Source: Raineyella fluvialis
GTDB lineage: Bacteria; Actinomycetota; Actinomycetes; Propionibacteriales; Propionibacteriaceae
Assembly: GCF_009646095.1 (NCBI RefSeq)
Contig: NZ_CP045725.1
Coordinates: 1,426,001-1,490,000, forward strand
Direction: 5' to 3'
DNA length: 64,000 bases
Position numbers and translations under genes: made by a program. The notes under the pieces were generated by a model. The model searched no databases, was not told where the DNA came from, and saw only the letters and a list, made by a program, of their open reading frames with translations. How positions within the stretch are numbered: position 1 is the stretch's first letter; every line of letters begins with the position of its first letter. This document shows positions 17,338 through 26,518 of the stretch, piece after piece.

Positions 17338-18521
17338 GCGAGCTCCTCAGAGGTGGTGGTCTCGGACCGCTCGGTGGCTGCGTCCGCGTCCGCGGCCTCG
17401 CGGTCCTCCGGCAGGGTGGCGGGCTGCACCAGGCGGTGCTTGCTGCCCGGGCCCTGGGCGACGAGGGAGGCGTGGGTCGGCGGGTCGGAGGGGACGTGGG
17501 CCGGCCGGCGGGCGTCGAACTCGCGGCGCAGCACCGGGACGACCTCCTCGGCGAGCAGGTCCATCTGCTCCAGCACGACCTTCAGCGACAGACCGGCGTG
17601 GTCCATCAGGAACAACTGGCGCTGGTAGTCCCCGACGACGTCGGCGTACGACAGGTACTTCTCGATCACCTGCTCGGGGGTGCCGACGGTCAGCGGGGTC
17701 ATCGCCGTGTACTCCTCGAGCGAGGGACCGTGCCCGTAGACCGGGGCGTTGTCGAAGTAGGGACGGAACTCCCGCACGGCGTCCTGCGAGTTGCGTCGCA
17801 TGAACACCTGGCCGCCCAGCCCGACGAAGGCCTGGTCGGCGCGCCCGTGGCCGTAGTGCTCGAACCGCTGCCGGTAGAAGTCGACCATCTGGGCGACGTG
17901 GCCCTTGTCCCAGAAGATGTTGTTGTGGAAGAAGCCGTCACCGTAGAAGGCGGCCTGCTCGGCGATCTCGGGGGAGCGGATCGACCCGTGCCAGACGAAC
18001 GGCGGGACGTCGTCCAGCGGCATCGGGGTCGAGGTGTAACCGCGCAGGGGCGTACGGAACTCGCCCTTCCAGTCGACCACGCGCTCGCGCCACAGGCGGC
18101 GGAGCAGGTGATAGTTCTCGATCGCCAGCGGGATGCCCTGGCGGATGTCCTTGCCGAACCACGGGTAGACCGGGCCGGTGTTGCCGCGGCCCATCATCAG
18201 GTCGACGCGGCCGCCGGCGAGGTGCTGGAGCATGGCGTAGTCCTCGGCGATCTTCACCGGGTCATTGGTGGTGATCAGCGTCGTCGAGGTGGAGAGGATG
18301 ATGTTCTTCGTACGACCCGCGAGGTAGCCCAGCATCGTGGTGGGGCTCGAGGGGACGAACGGCGGATTGTGGTGCTCCCCGGTCGCGAAGACCTCGAGGC
18401 CGAGCTGTTCGGCGTGCTCGGCGATGGTCATCATCGACAGGATGCGTTCGTGCTCGGTGGGCTTCCGTCCGGTGGTCGGATCGGGGGTGACATCGCCGAT
18501 GGTGAAGACGCCGAACTGCAT
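17334..18521 (-). CDS. LLM-class flavin-dependent oxidoreductase, CE1758 type
   Basis: 395 residues with the luciferase-like TIM-barrel fold. Recognisable segments are EVFATGEHHNPPFVPSSP, STTLITTNDPVKIAEDYAMLQHLAGGRVDLMMGRG and GTPEQVIEKYLSYADVVG. It is expected to use reduced FMN from the downstream reductase to oxidise an unknown substrate. The last 50 residues are a disordered charged tail. ATG 18521 chosen for its AAAGG site over an in-frame upstream start 27 bases earlier. Confidence 0.85.
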   Translation of the reverse strand: MQFGVFTIGDVTPDPTTGRKPTEHERILSMMTIAEHAEQLGLEVFATGEHHNPPFVPSSPTTMLGYLAGRTKNIILSTSTTLITTNDPVKIAEDYAMLQHLAGGRVDLMMGRGNTGPVYPWFGKDIRQGIPLAIENYHLLRRLWRERVVDWKGEFRTPLRGYTSTPMPLDDVPPFVWHGSIRSPEIAEQAAFYGDGFFHNNIFWDKGHVAQMVDFYRQRFEHYGHGRADQAFVGLGGQVFMRRNSQDAVREFRPYFDNAPVYGHGPSLEEYTAMTPLTVGTPEQVIEKYLSYADVVGDYQRQLFLMDHAGLSLKVVLEQMDLLAEEVVPVLRREFDARRPAHVPSDPPTHASLVAQGPGSKHRLVQPATLPEDREAADADAATERSETTTSEELA

Positions 18522-18535
18522 GACAGGCCCTTTCG

Positions 18536-18549
18536 GTTGAACTGTCAAC
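18536..18549. promoter_or_regulatory. possible operator upstream of the flavin oxidoreductase operon
   Basis: GTTGA-ACTG-TCAAC is a perfect 5-bp inverted repeat with a 4-base spacer, 15 bases upstream of the start codon. Its minus strand contains TTGACA. Size and position resemble MarR- or TetR-type operators; no regulator gene is adjacent. Confidence 0.3.
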
Positions 18550-18871
18550 TAGTTTAGGACGCCCGGAGGTGGGACCCAAGTCCGTGCCGCTGTGCGCGCC
18601 GCTGTGTGCGGATCCGCACGCTGACCCACGCCGTGGGGAGTGCGTTGTCGAATTCGTATTTCACCCCCTCGTGACACCCCTCGGCGGCCACCGGGGCCTT
18701 GGGGCGGGTGCGACAAAGGCCTTTGTGGCACGTGGAGGGTTGCGGACGTCACCCCCGGGGTGAAGCCTGAGTTCGCGAACGCTCGCCTGATTCGTTTCGC
18801 CTGATTCGTCTCGCCTGATTCGTACTGGCCCATTCTCTGGCGCCGATTGTGATGGACCTCATACTGGAGGT
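18550..18871. other. intergenic region without a gene
   Basis: About 320 bases between the divergent oxidoreductase operon and a small membrane protein gene. No convincing reading frame. It holds a GGGGTGA/CACCCC-rich stretch near 18660-18770 and the three-copy repeat at 18783-18823. Confidence 0.5.
18783..18823. repeat. three-copy 14-bp tandem repeat
   Basis: TCGCCTGATTCGT occurs exactly at 18783-18795, 18797-18809 and 18811-18823, each copy separated by one base. It lies 48 bases upstream of a small membrane protein gene. Confidence 0.9.
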
Positions 18872-19384
18872 ATGAAGGTCCTGAAGTGGCTTCTGGTCCT
18901 CGTGGGTGTCGCTGGTCTCATCGGGGCCGGCGTCGACACCTATCTGAGTTGGTACCAACTGCAGAAACTCCTCGCTGTCGTCGCATCCGCTCCCAATGCC
19001 GCGCAGCTCGATCCCACCCAGGAGTGGGCCCTGGCCATCGGCCTCGCGGCGGCAGGCGGCCTGCTGCTGGGCATCGGCCTCGGCATGCCTCGCCGTTCGG
19101 CCACCCGCATCCGCAAGCAGACGCTCGAGACTTCCGCCACTGTGCGGGACGCCGAGATCCGTCGCCGCGCGGTGGGGACTCCACCGGTCACCACGGAGCG
19201 GGTCACGACTGACCCGGCCAGGGCTGAGCGGGAAACGACTGAGCCGGCGGGATGGCCGCCCGCGGGGGCGCCACCGGTTGAGCCGACCCGTGACCGGCAC
19301 CGCCGCCGGGGGGCCCATTACGACGAGGAGGCCGGACGAGGCCCCGCCGCCCCCCCCGGGACTACCCGTGACCCGCGTCGCTGA
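18872..19384 (+). CDS. small membrane protein with disordered C-terminal tail
   Basis: 170 residues, family not recognised. Two hydrophobic helices (about 5-22 and 52-72) flank a short polar loop. The remaining 95 residues are Pro/Arg/Thr-rich and probably disordered in the cytoplasm. A GGAGG lies immediately upstream of ATG 18872. Its end overlaps the next gene by 17 bases. Confidence 0.6.
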   Translation: MKVLKWLLVLVGVAGLIGAGVDTYLSWYQLQKLLAVVASAPNAAQLDPTQEWALAIGLAAAGGLLLGIGLGMPRRSATRIRKQTLETSATVRDAEIRRRAVGTPPVTTERVTTDPARAERETTEPAGWPPAGAPPVEPTRDRHRRRGAHYDEEAGRGPAAPPGTTRDPRR

Positions 19385-19760
19385 GGCCGCGCACATCCTC
19401 GTGACCTCCTATCCGCCGGAGGACGAACCCGTCTCCTCGGTGGAGCGGGTGGTGCAGCTGGCCGACCTGCGGCTGGCCTATTGGCTGCCCAACGCCATCG
19501 AGGCGAGGGAGCGCTTCGCCGGCGGTCCTGTGGTGAGTGTCCGGCCGTGCTCGCGGGGCGGAAAACCCGAGTTGGCCGCCCCGCTGCTCGAGGGCCGCGT
19601 GGAGGTGGTGACGGAAGGTCCTCTCTTCGACGAGACGAAGGCGGCGATCAAGGCCAAGTACGGCCTGGGGGTGGCCATGGCCGAAGCGGTCGACCGCGCC
19701 CGAAGACTCTTCGGTGACCGGACACCGGAGGCTGTCGTGGTCGTCGACATCGTGGCGTGA
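19368..19760 (+). CDS. PPOX-type split-barrel flavin/F420-binding protein
   Basis: 130 residues. VVSVRPCSRGGKPELAAPLLEGRVEVV followed by DETKAAIKAKYG resembles the core of PPOX-class F420-dependent proteins (V-x-P-C-x-x-x-G-...-EG-x-A-x-V, then a helix ending in KYG). Such proteins bind F420 or flavin as dimers. GTG 19368 overlaps the upstream gene. The N-terminal strand region is short, so cofactor binding is uncertain. Confidence 0.55.
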   Translation: MTRVAEAAHILVTSYPPEDEPVSSVERVVQLADLRLAYWLPNAIEARERFAGGPVVSVRPCSRGGKPELAAPLLEGRVEVVTEGPLFDETKAAIKAKYGLGVAMAEAVDRARRLFGDRTPEAVVVVDIVA

Positions 19761-19913
19761 CCCGGGTGCGCGCGCGTGAGGTCGGGAGCCCCTGAGACTG
19801 GGTGGCGCCCGCGCGACCTGGTCGGTAGGGCGCGATGACGTCATAGGTTTGCCCTATAGAAAAATTGCGGCACTCTGCCGGCCCGACCGGCCCTTGGTCG
19901 CGCCGCCCCCGAC

Positions 19914-19945
19914 GCCTCTAGTGGAAGGCGCCTCTAGTGGAAGGC
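19914..19945. repeat. two-copy 16-bp tandem duplication over a stop codon
   Basis: GCCTCTAGTGGAAGGC is repeated exactly at 19914-19929 and 19930-19945. The second copy holds the stop codon and last codons of the ankyrin gene, so the first copy is a duplicate of that gene end. Confidence 0.9.
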
Positions 19946-20365
19946 GTGCCCCAGTTCGCTGCGCAGTTCGGCGTCCAGTTCGGGGTCGGGTTGGAAGACC
20001 CGCTCCTGGCCGCACTGCCTAGCCGTCTCCCGCGCCGAAGGCCTGCCGAGCTCAGGATTCGCCCCGCAGGCGAGCAGGAACCGCGCCACCCGCTGCTCGC
20101 CCTTGAAGATCGCCCCGGACAGGGCCGTCTGCCCATGGCTGTCCACGACGTCGAGCTTCGCCCCGCGGGCGACGAGGGCGGCGACGAGCTGGGCGTTGCC
20201 GTAGAACGCGGCCAGCATCAGCAGCGTGGTGCCGTGGTCGGTGGCAGACTCCAGGGAGTGCCCGGCGTCCAGGGCCGCCATCAGGGCGTGGGTCTCCCCG
20301 TGGCGGGCGAGATCCAGGACTTCGTCGGGCGTCAGGTCGTCCGGCGACGATGCCGTCGCGTTCAT
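19934..20365 (-). CDS. ankyrin-repeat protein
   Basis: 143 residues with about three ankyrin repeats. Recognisable are the G-T-T-L-L-M-L-A-A-F-Y-G-N and G-Q-T-A-L-S-G-A-I-F-K-G units, each followed by the long loop helix (AQLVAALVARGAKLDVVD). Cytosolic protein-protein interaction module; partner unknown. Similar small ankyrin proteins often sit beside catalase genes, but none is seen here. Confidence 0.85.
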   Translation of the reverse strand: MNATASSPDDLTPDEVLDLARHGETHALMAALDAGHSLESATDHGTTLLMLAAFYGNAQLVAALVARGAKLDVVDSHGQTALSGAIFKGEQRVARFLLACGANPELGRPSARETARQCGQERVFQPDPELDAELRSELGHAFH

Positions 20366-20413
20366 GCCGGGCAGCCTAACCCCGCCTCACGACAAGGGCG
20401 AGGGCAGGGTGGG

Positions 20414-20481
20414 CGAGATCACCGCGCCGAGATCACCCCGGCCGAGATCACCCCGCCGGGATACCCCCCGTCGAGATCACC
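20414..20481. repeat. decayed tandem array of a 14-15-bp unit
   Basis: CGAGATCACC occurs at 20414, 20428, 20443 and 20472, spaced 14, 15 and 29 bases. A degenerate copy (GGGATACCCC) fills the gap near 20457. The last copy covers the stop codon of the GIY-YIG gene. Confidence 0.8.
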
Positions 20482-22107
20482 CGGTGAAGCCGTTGAACGC
20501 GGTGCGGGCCTCCCGCAGTCCCATCCGGACGCCCGGCTCCGCGTGGTCCGGGCTCAGCTGGGGAACGAGGTGGGCGGCCACGCGTTCGGCCGCTTCGGCC
20601 AGGTGCTCGACGTCCTCGGCCGCGACGATGGCGACCCGCAGGTGCGCCTGGATCCATTCGGTCAGCGCGTCCTCGCTGGTCACCCCGGACCCGGGGTCGC
20701 GGAACAGGATCGCGCCCAGCGTCCGTCGCAGCGGCGAGAGCCGGATCGAGCGGCCCAGGTCCACCCAGGCGATCTGGTTGCGCAACGTCATCGAGGAGTT
20801 CAGGCCACTGCCCGGTCGTACGGCACCTGCCTGGCCGATCCAGACCAGTCCCGGGGCGACGCGGCTGCCGAGCCCGGCGGAGAGTTGGGTGGCGCCGACC
20901 TCGTCGACGAACCAGCTGTAGAGGCCTGGGCGGCGCAGCGTCGGGTCGATCCCGGCGAGGAGTTCGGAGGGCCGTACGGCGCGGGACGCGTCGCCGAGCA
21001 GGGCGGTGAACGGGTCGGCGCCACTCCCGGTCGGGTAGGTCGGAACGCCGGCGTTGCGAGGCACGGTGCCGTCGTACCAGGTGATCCGGTCTGCCACCGA
21101 CAGGCCGCGCAGCGGCTCCATCACGTACGCCCCGAAGCCCAGCAGGTGGGGACGCAGCGCCTCCGAGGCTCCCGGGGTCGCGGCGTGCACCTCGACGCGG
21201 ACCCGGCGCAGGGAGCCGGCGAGGAGTTCGAGTCGGGCGACGGTCCAGGCACCCCACGCGGCGCGGTACTCCGCGGAACTGGTGAGCAGCCGGCGTTCGT
21301 ACGGTCCGACGATCTGTTCGGGGTCGAGCAGGCCGAACTCCCCCGACAGGATGAACCACGGCGCGCCGGTCCAGCGGGCGTACGCCTTGGCGCGGGTGAA
21401 GAGGGGGCCGGTGAAGAGGTCGCCGGCCGGTGCGGGGGTGCGGCCCTGCTCGCGGTCCTCCTCGATCAGGACGATGTCGGGGCGGGTGGCGACCACGGGA
21501 CGCTCTTGCTCGCTCCGGGCGGCCGGGCGACGCGACACCGCGGCAGGGGTGGCCCGCGGTTCCGGGACGCGAGGCTCCGGTGCCGGGGGCTGCGGCTCGG
21601 GTTCCGGGGCCGGGGCCGGCGGCTCGGGCTCCGGCGCGGGTGCGGGACTCGTCTCGGGTGCGGGCACGGCCTCCGTGAGGAGCGCGGCCTCCTGGGTGGG
21701 GCTGATCCCGGCGGTGGCCGCCGCCATGGGGGTGATCTCCGTCGGACCAGGAGGGGAGACCTCCGGCGCGGGTTCGATCTCCGGCTCGGACGCGGGCTCC
21801 CGTTCGGGTTCCGGTTCCGGTTCGGCCAGTTCGGCGGCCAGCGGGGCGGTGTGGTGGCGGCGGCCCAGGCGGAGGGCCCGGGCACGAAGGTGATCAACGC
21901 GCCGGGGATGATCAGGGAGACGCGGTAGCCGACCTCGAGCCAGGCGTCGGCCTCAGGACGTACGGTCGCGTCGGTGAGCCACCAGTCCTCGGAGGTCTGC
22001 GCCTCCTCGGGGAGGTCGCCGATGAGGGCCTCCAGATCGGCCCACTCGAGCGTGATGCCGCCGGACTCGGTCTCGAGCCGCTCCGACAGTCGCTCCCAGG
22101 TGCTCAT
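20477..22107 (-). CDS. DUF7662-DUF6884-GIY-YIG-like fusion protein (apparent frameshift)
   Basis: Two frames belong together. Frame A starts at ATG 22107 after a GGGGG/GGAG site and encodes a DUF7662-like domain (ITLEWADLEALIGDLP, SEDWWLTDATV, AWLEVGYRVSLI). Near 21878 the coding sense passes to frame B. Frame B encodes a long Pro-Glu-rich linker, then a DUF6884-like domain (FTRAKAYARWTGAPWFILSGEFGLLDP) and a C-terminal GIY-YIG-like domain (GLYSWFVDEVGA...LVWIGQAG). Adding one G in the CCCGGGCCC run joins them as VPGALRLGRRHH. In frame B alone the first ATG is 21727 (416 residues). Possible nuclease; role unknown. Confidence 0.7.
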
Positions 22108-22173
22108 CGCACCCCCTTCTCCTCGTCCCGCCTTCACTCCTGGCCTGATTGTGCCAGGCAGGAGTGCGTACCG

Positions 22174-24854
22174 GTGCGCGACACTGGACCGGTGCCCCTC
22201 TTCGACCTCACAACGATCGGCGCCGGCCTGCCCGCCGCGGGCCTGGTGCCCGCGTTGCGACAGGCTCTCACCGACCGGGGCGTGGCGGTCGTCCAGGCCC
22301 CGCCGGGCGCCGGCAAGACCACCGTGGTGCCGCCAGCCGTCGCCGGCCTCGCGTCCGGACGGGTCATCGTCACCCAACCCCGCCGGATCGCCGCCCGTGC
22401 CGCGGCCCGCCGGCTGGCGCAGCTGAGCGGCACCGTTCTCGGGCGTGAGGTGGGCTTCACCGTCCGCGGCGAACAGCGGACGAGCGCCGCGACGCGGGTG
22501 GAGTTCGTCACCACCGGGGTGCTGGTGCGCCGGCTGCTGCGCGACCCGGACCTGCCCGGCGTCGGCGCGATCGTCCTCGACGAGGTGCACGAACGCCATC
22601 TCGACTCCGACCTGGCCGTCGCGATGACCCACGAACTCGCCGAACTGCGCGACGACCTCCTCGTGGTGGCGATGTCTGCGACCCTCGACGCCGAGCGCTG
22701 GGCGGGGCTGCTCGCCACGACGTCGGATCACGACGCAGGCCCAGGAATTGACACGGAGCCCGCCCCGGTCGTCCGGGCCGAGGCGGACCTCCACCCGCTC
22801 TCCGTCGACTGGGCCCCGACGCCGCCGGGCGTCGCCCGGCTGGACGCCCGCGGCGTGACGTACGCGTTCCTCGACCACGTCGCCCGGACCACTCGGCGCG
22901 CCCTGGCCGACCACCCGGAGGGGGACGCCCTGGTGTTCCTGCCGGGAGCGTGGGAGGTCGGGCAGGTGGTGGCCCGGCTGGCGGGTTCGATCGTCGCGGA
23001 CGCGCCGGTCGACGTGCTGCCGCTGCACGGCCGGCTCACCCCGCGCGAACAGGACGCCGCCCTCTCCCCTGGGCCGCGACGCCGGGTCGTCGTCACCACC
23101 TCGGTGGCCGAGTCGTCGCTGACCGTCCCCGGCGTACGGCTCGTCGTCGACGCCGGGTTGGATCGCCAGCCGCGCTACGACACGCTGCGCGGGATGTCGG
23201 GCCTGGTCACCGTCAGCGAGTCGCGCGCCTCCGCCGAACAGCGCGCCGGCCGGGCCGCGCGGCTGGGGCCCGGGGCTGTGGTGCGGTGCTTCGCCGAACA
23301 CGACTGGGCCCGGATGGCGGCGTACGCCCCGCCGGAGATCGCCACCGCGGACCTGACGGGCTTCGCCCTCGACGTGGCCTGTTGGGGAGCACCGGGGGCG
23401 GAGGGGCTGGCGCTGCCCGATCCGCCGCCGGCCGCCGCGATCGCGGCGGCCGTGGAGACCTTGACGGACCTCGGCGCACTGCGGGATGGACGGGCGACCG
23501 ACCGGGGCCGGGCGATGGCCGCCGTGCCGGTCGATCCCCGGCTGGCCCGGGCGCTGCTGGACGGTGCGGGGGAGGTCGGGGCTGCGATGGCGGGGGAGAT
23601 CGTCGCCCTGGTCGCCTCGGACGAAAGGCCACCCGGCGGTGACCTCGCCGCGCAGTGGCGGACGTTCCGGCGAGGGGGACGCCGGCGGCGCAGCGGTGGC
23701 GCCGGGAGGCGGAGCGGTTCGAACGGCTGGTGCGGGACGGGGCCTCCGCTGGTGAGGTGGCCCGGGAGGTGGCGTCCACTCGGTCAGCGCCGGTAGCAGC
23801 GCCCGCGAACGCGACAGAACGGTGCGGAAGCCGGCTCAGTGGCGATCTGGCGCTCAGCCTGGTGGTGGCGCTGGCGTTTCCCGATCGGGTGGCCCGGCGG
23901 CGCGGCGGCCGGGACGATCCGGCCTACCTGCTCGCCTCGGGGACCGGGGCGGTGCTCGAGCGCGGTTCGGCGCTGCTCGGTCAGGAATGGCTCGCCATCG
24001 CCCAGGTGGAGCGGTCCGCCACCGCCGGCTCCACCGGCGCGGTGATCCGGGCGGCGGCCGCGCTGGACGAGGCGACGGCCCTGGCGGCCGCGGCGCCGCT
24101 GCTGGTCGAGGAGGAGATCGCCACTTGGACCGGGCGCAAGGTCAGCGCGCGCCGTGTCCGGCGTCTCGGGGCGATCGAACTGTCCGCGGCGAACGTCCGG
24201 CCGTCACCGGAGGCCGGTCGGGAGGCCGTCCGGACGGCCCTGGCCGAGCGGGGACTGGGGCTGACCGGGTCGGGTGGGGTGTTCACCTGGACGGAGAACG
24301 GGCGCACCCTCGCCCGGCGGCTGGCGCTGCTGCACAGGGTGTACGGGGAACCGTGGCCGGCGATGGACGAGGCTGCGCTGCTCGCTCGCTGGCAGGACTG
24401 GCTGGTCCCCGAGGTCGATGCCCTGATCGCCGGAACGTCGGCGGATCGGCTGGACCTGACCAGCGCTCTGCGCCGGTTGCTGCCATGGCCCCTGGCCCGG
24501 CGCCTGGACGAACTGGTGCCGGAGCGGATCGAGGTGCCGACAGGCTCGAACATCCGCGTCGACTTCCCCGAGATCGACGACCCTGATGGCCGGCCGGTCT
24601 TGGCGGTGAAGTTGCAGGAGTGCTTCGGCCTGACCTCGACGCCAGCGGTGTGTGAGGGCCGGGTGCCGGTGTTGCTGCACCTGCTCTCCCCGGCGCGGCG
24701 GCCGCTGGCGATTACCGATGACCTGGCTTCGTTCTGGGTGAACGCGTATCCGCAGGTGCGGGCCGAGAACCGGGGCCGTTACCCGAAGCATCCGTGGCCG
24801 GAGGACCCGCTGACGGCGCCGCCGCAACGGGGAACGGCACGATCTCGCAGCTGA
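22174..24854 (+). CDS. hrpB: DEAH-box ATP-dependent helicase HrpB (apparent frameshift)
   Basis: About 893 residues when joined. The first part carries Walker A APPGAGKTT at 42-50, motif II DEVH at 136-139, SAT (motif III) and the helicase C motifs TTSVAESSLTVPGV and QRAGRAAR. The second part carries the HrpB-specific C-terminal region (TWTGRKVSARRVRRLGAIEL, LQECFGLTSTPAV, YPKHPWPEDP). The frame breaks at the GGGGG run 23674-23678. One added G gives RTFRRGGTPAAQRWRREAERF and a full-length protein. GTG 22174 has AGGAG 9 bases upstream; GTG 22192 is an alternative. Confidence 0.9.
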
Positions 24855-25012
24855 ATACAGAGGTGGATCGTGTGAGGTTCCGGACACTGCGAACCGCACC
24901 ATTCCGTCCTTCAGGTCGCTTTCAGGTTAAGGCGAGGCTGTCCTACGTCTATGTGTGACCTGTGTGAGGGCTAGCCTGCCGAGCACATGTATTGCGACCG
25001 GGGGGTCAGTGA

Positions 25013-26433
25013 ATGGAATTGCGGGACTACGTTGCCGTTCTGCGCAAGTACTGGCGCAGTATCACGAGTGTCACCTTCCTCGGTGTGATTGCGGCGGTGG
25101 CCTTGAACTACTTGGTGACTCCGACGTATACAGCCAAGACCGCAGTGTTCTTCTCGGTCTCCGGTGCGACGTCAGCGTCCGACTTGGCTCAGGGAACGAC
25201 GTTCACCTCGAAGCAGGTCGAGTCGTATGTCGAAGTGGCGACGTCCCCGTTGGTTCTGCAGCCGGTGATTTCCGGTCTAAAACTCCCGGAATCTCCCGAG
25301 ACACTGGCGAGGCACATCAAGGTCACCGTTCCGACGAATACGTCCGTGATCAACATCACTGTGGACGACACCGACCCGGATGCGGCTGGAGCGATCGCCA
25401 ACGCAACGGGGAACCAGTTGGTGACCGCCGTGAGCAGCCTTTCGCCGGACAACGGTAAGGGGCAGAAGGCCGTCACCGCCACGATCATCACTCCGGCAAG
25501 TGTTCCCTCCGTGCCGACCTCGCCGAAGACGGCGCAGAACCTGGCCCTCGGCCTGCTACTGGGACTCTTCCTCGGCGCGGGTCAGGGATCTTGCGGAACA
25601 GCTTGGACACCCGGGTGCGCACTGCGTCTGACGTCGCTCAGCTTACCGATTCTCCGCTGGTGGGGCGCATCGGCTACGACGCGGCCTCTGAGCGTGGACT
25701 GACTCTCATTTCCGATGCCATCACTTCCCCGCGGGCTGAAGCTTTTCGTCGTCTCCGCACTAATCTGCAGTATTTGGGGCGTGGACAGGGCGGCAACTCC
25801 TTTGTGATCACCTCGTCCGTGCCTGACGAGGGCAAGACAAGTACGGCGATCAACACTGCGCTCGTCCTGGCGGATGCAGGACTGCGTGTGCTGCTGATCG
25901 ATGCCGACATGCGTCGACCCCGGGTGGGGCAGAGCTTGAGGTTGGAGGACGCCGCAGGGCTCAGCACCATCCTCATCGGCAGGGCTTCGTTGAGGGAGGT
26001 GGTCCAGGTTGCCGGAATGGGCACGCTTCAGGTCCTGACGTCGGGCCCCGTACCGCCGAACCCTGCTGAACTGCTCGGATCGATCTCGATGGTGCGGTTG
26101 TTGGAATGCGCCACGCATGAGTACGACGCCGTGGTGATCGATGCGCCACCACTCTTGCCGGTCACCGACGCCGCCATCCTCTCCGGTATGACCACGGGGG
26201 CTCTGCTGGTCGTCGGTAGCGGAGAGGTTCGGGCGCCGCAACTGGCTGCGGCTCTGGAAAGCCTGGAGTCCGTCGAGGGACGACTCTTGGGCATTGTGCT
26301 GAACAAGCTCCGTGGGAAGGACGTTGGGTACAGCGCATATCGCAACCGTTCCGGTCAAGGGCCCGAGCCCCGACGCGTCGCACGGCGAGCCGCAGGTGAG
26401 GAACCGGCGGATCGGCAACGCGTCATCGCATGA
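25013..26433 (+). CDS. polysaccharide biosynthesis tyrosine autokinase, Wzc/CapAB type (apparent frameshift)
   Basis: The first part is a Wzz-like chain-length domain: membrane helix at 21-38 (ITSVTFLGVIAAVALNYLV), extracytoplasmic domain, second helix (ALGLLLGLFLGAG). The second part is the BY-kinase domain: Walker A PDEGKTS, Walker A' VLLIDADMRRP, Walker B VVIDAPPLLPVTDA, and a tail with two Tyr. The frame changes at GCGGGTC (GGG 25579-25581). One added G yields LFLGAGSGILRNSLDTRVRTASDV, the family's normal junction. Separate CapA and CapB proteins are the alternative, but no ribosome site precedes the second part. Controls polymer length at the membrane. First gene of the polysaccharide locus. 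Confidence 0.85.
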
Positions 26434-26518
26434 GATCGCAGGAGTAGCACGAAATTTTGCGTTGCCTGTGCTTTGCGCAGACGCGTGGGGATGGAACAAC
26501 TTACGTCCGGGGGGACAC

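Noticed and set aside
20414-20481. CRISPR array
   Set aside because: Unit is only 14-15 bp with no spacers of even length and no cas genes in the window.
23655-23700. Programmed frameshift in hrpB
   Set aside because: No slippery heptamer with a downstream structure is evident, and seven other genes share the same kind of single-base loss.
25591-26433. Stand-alone CapB-type kinase gene
   Set aside because: Starts within the upstream frame at a TTG without a ribosome site, and the joined junction matches the normal fused autokinase.
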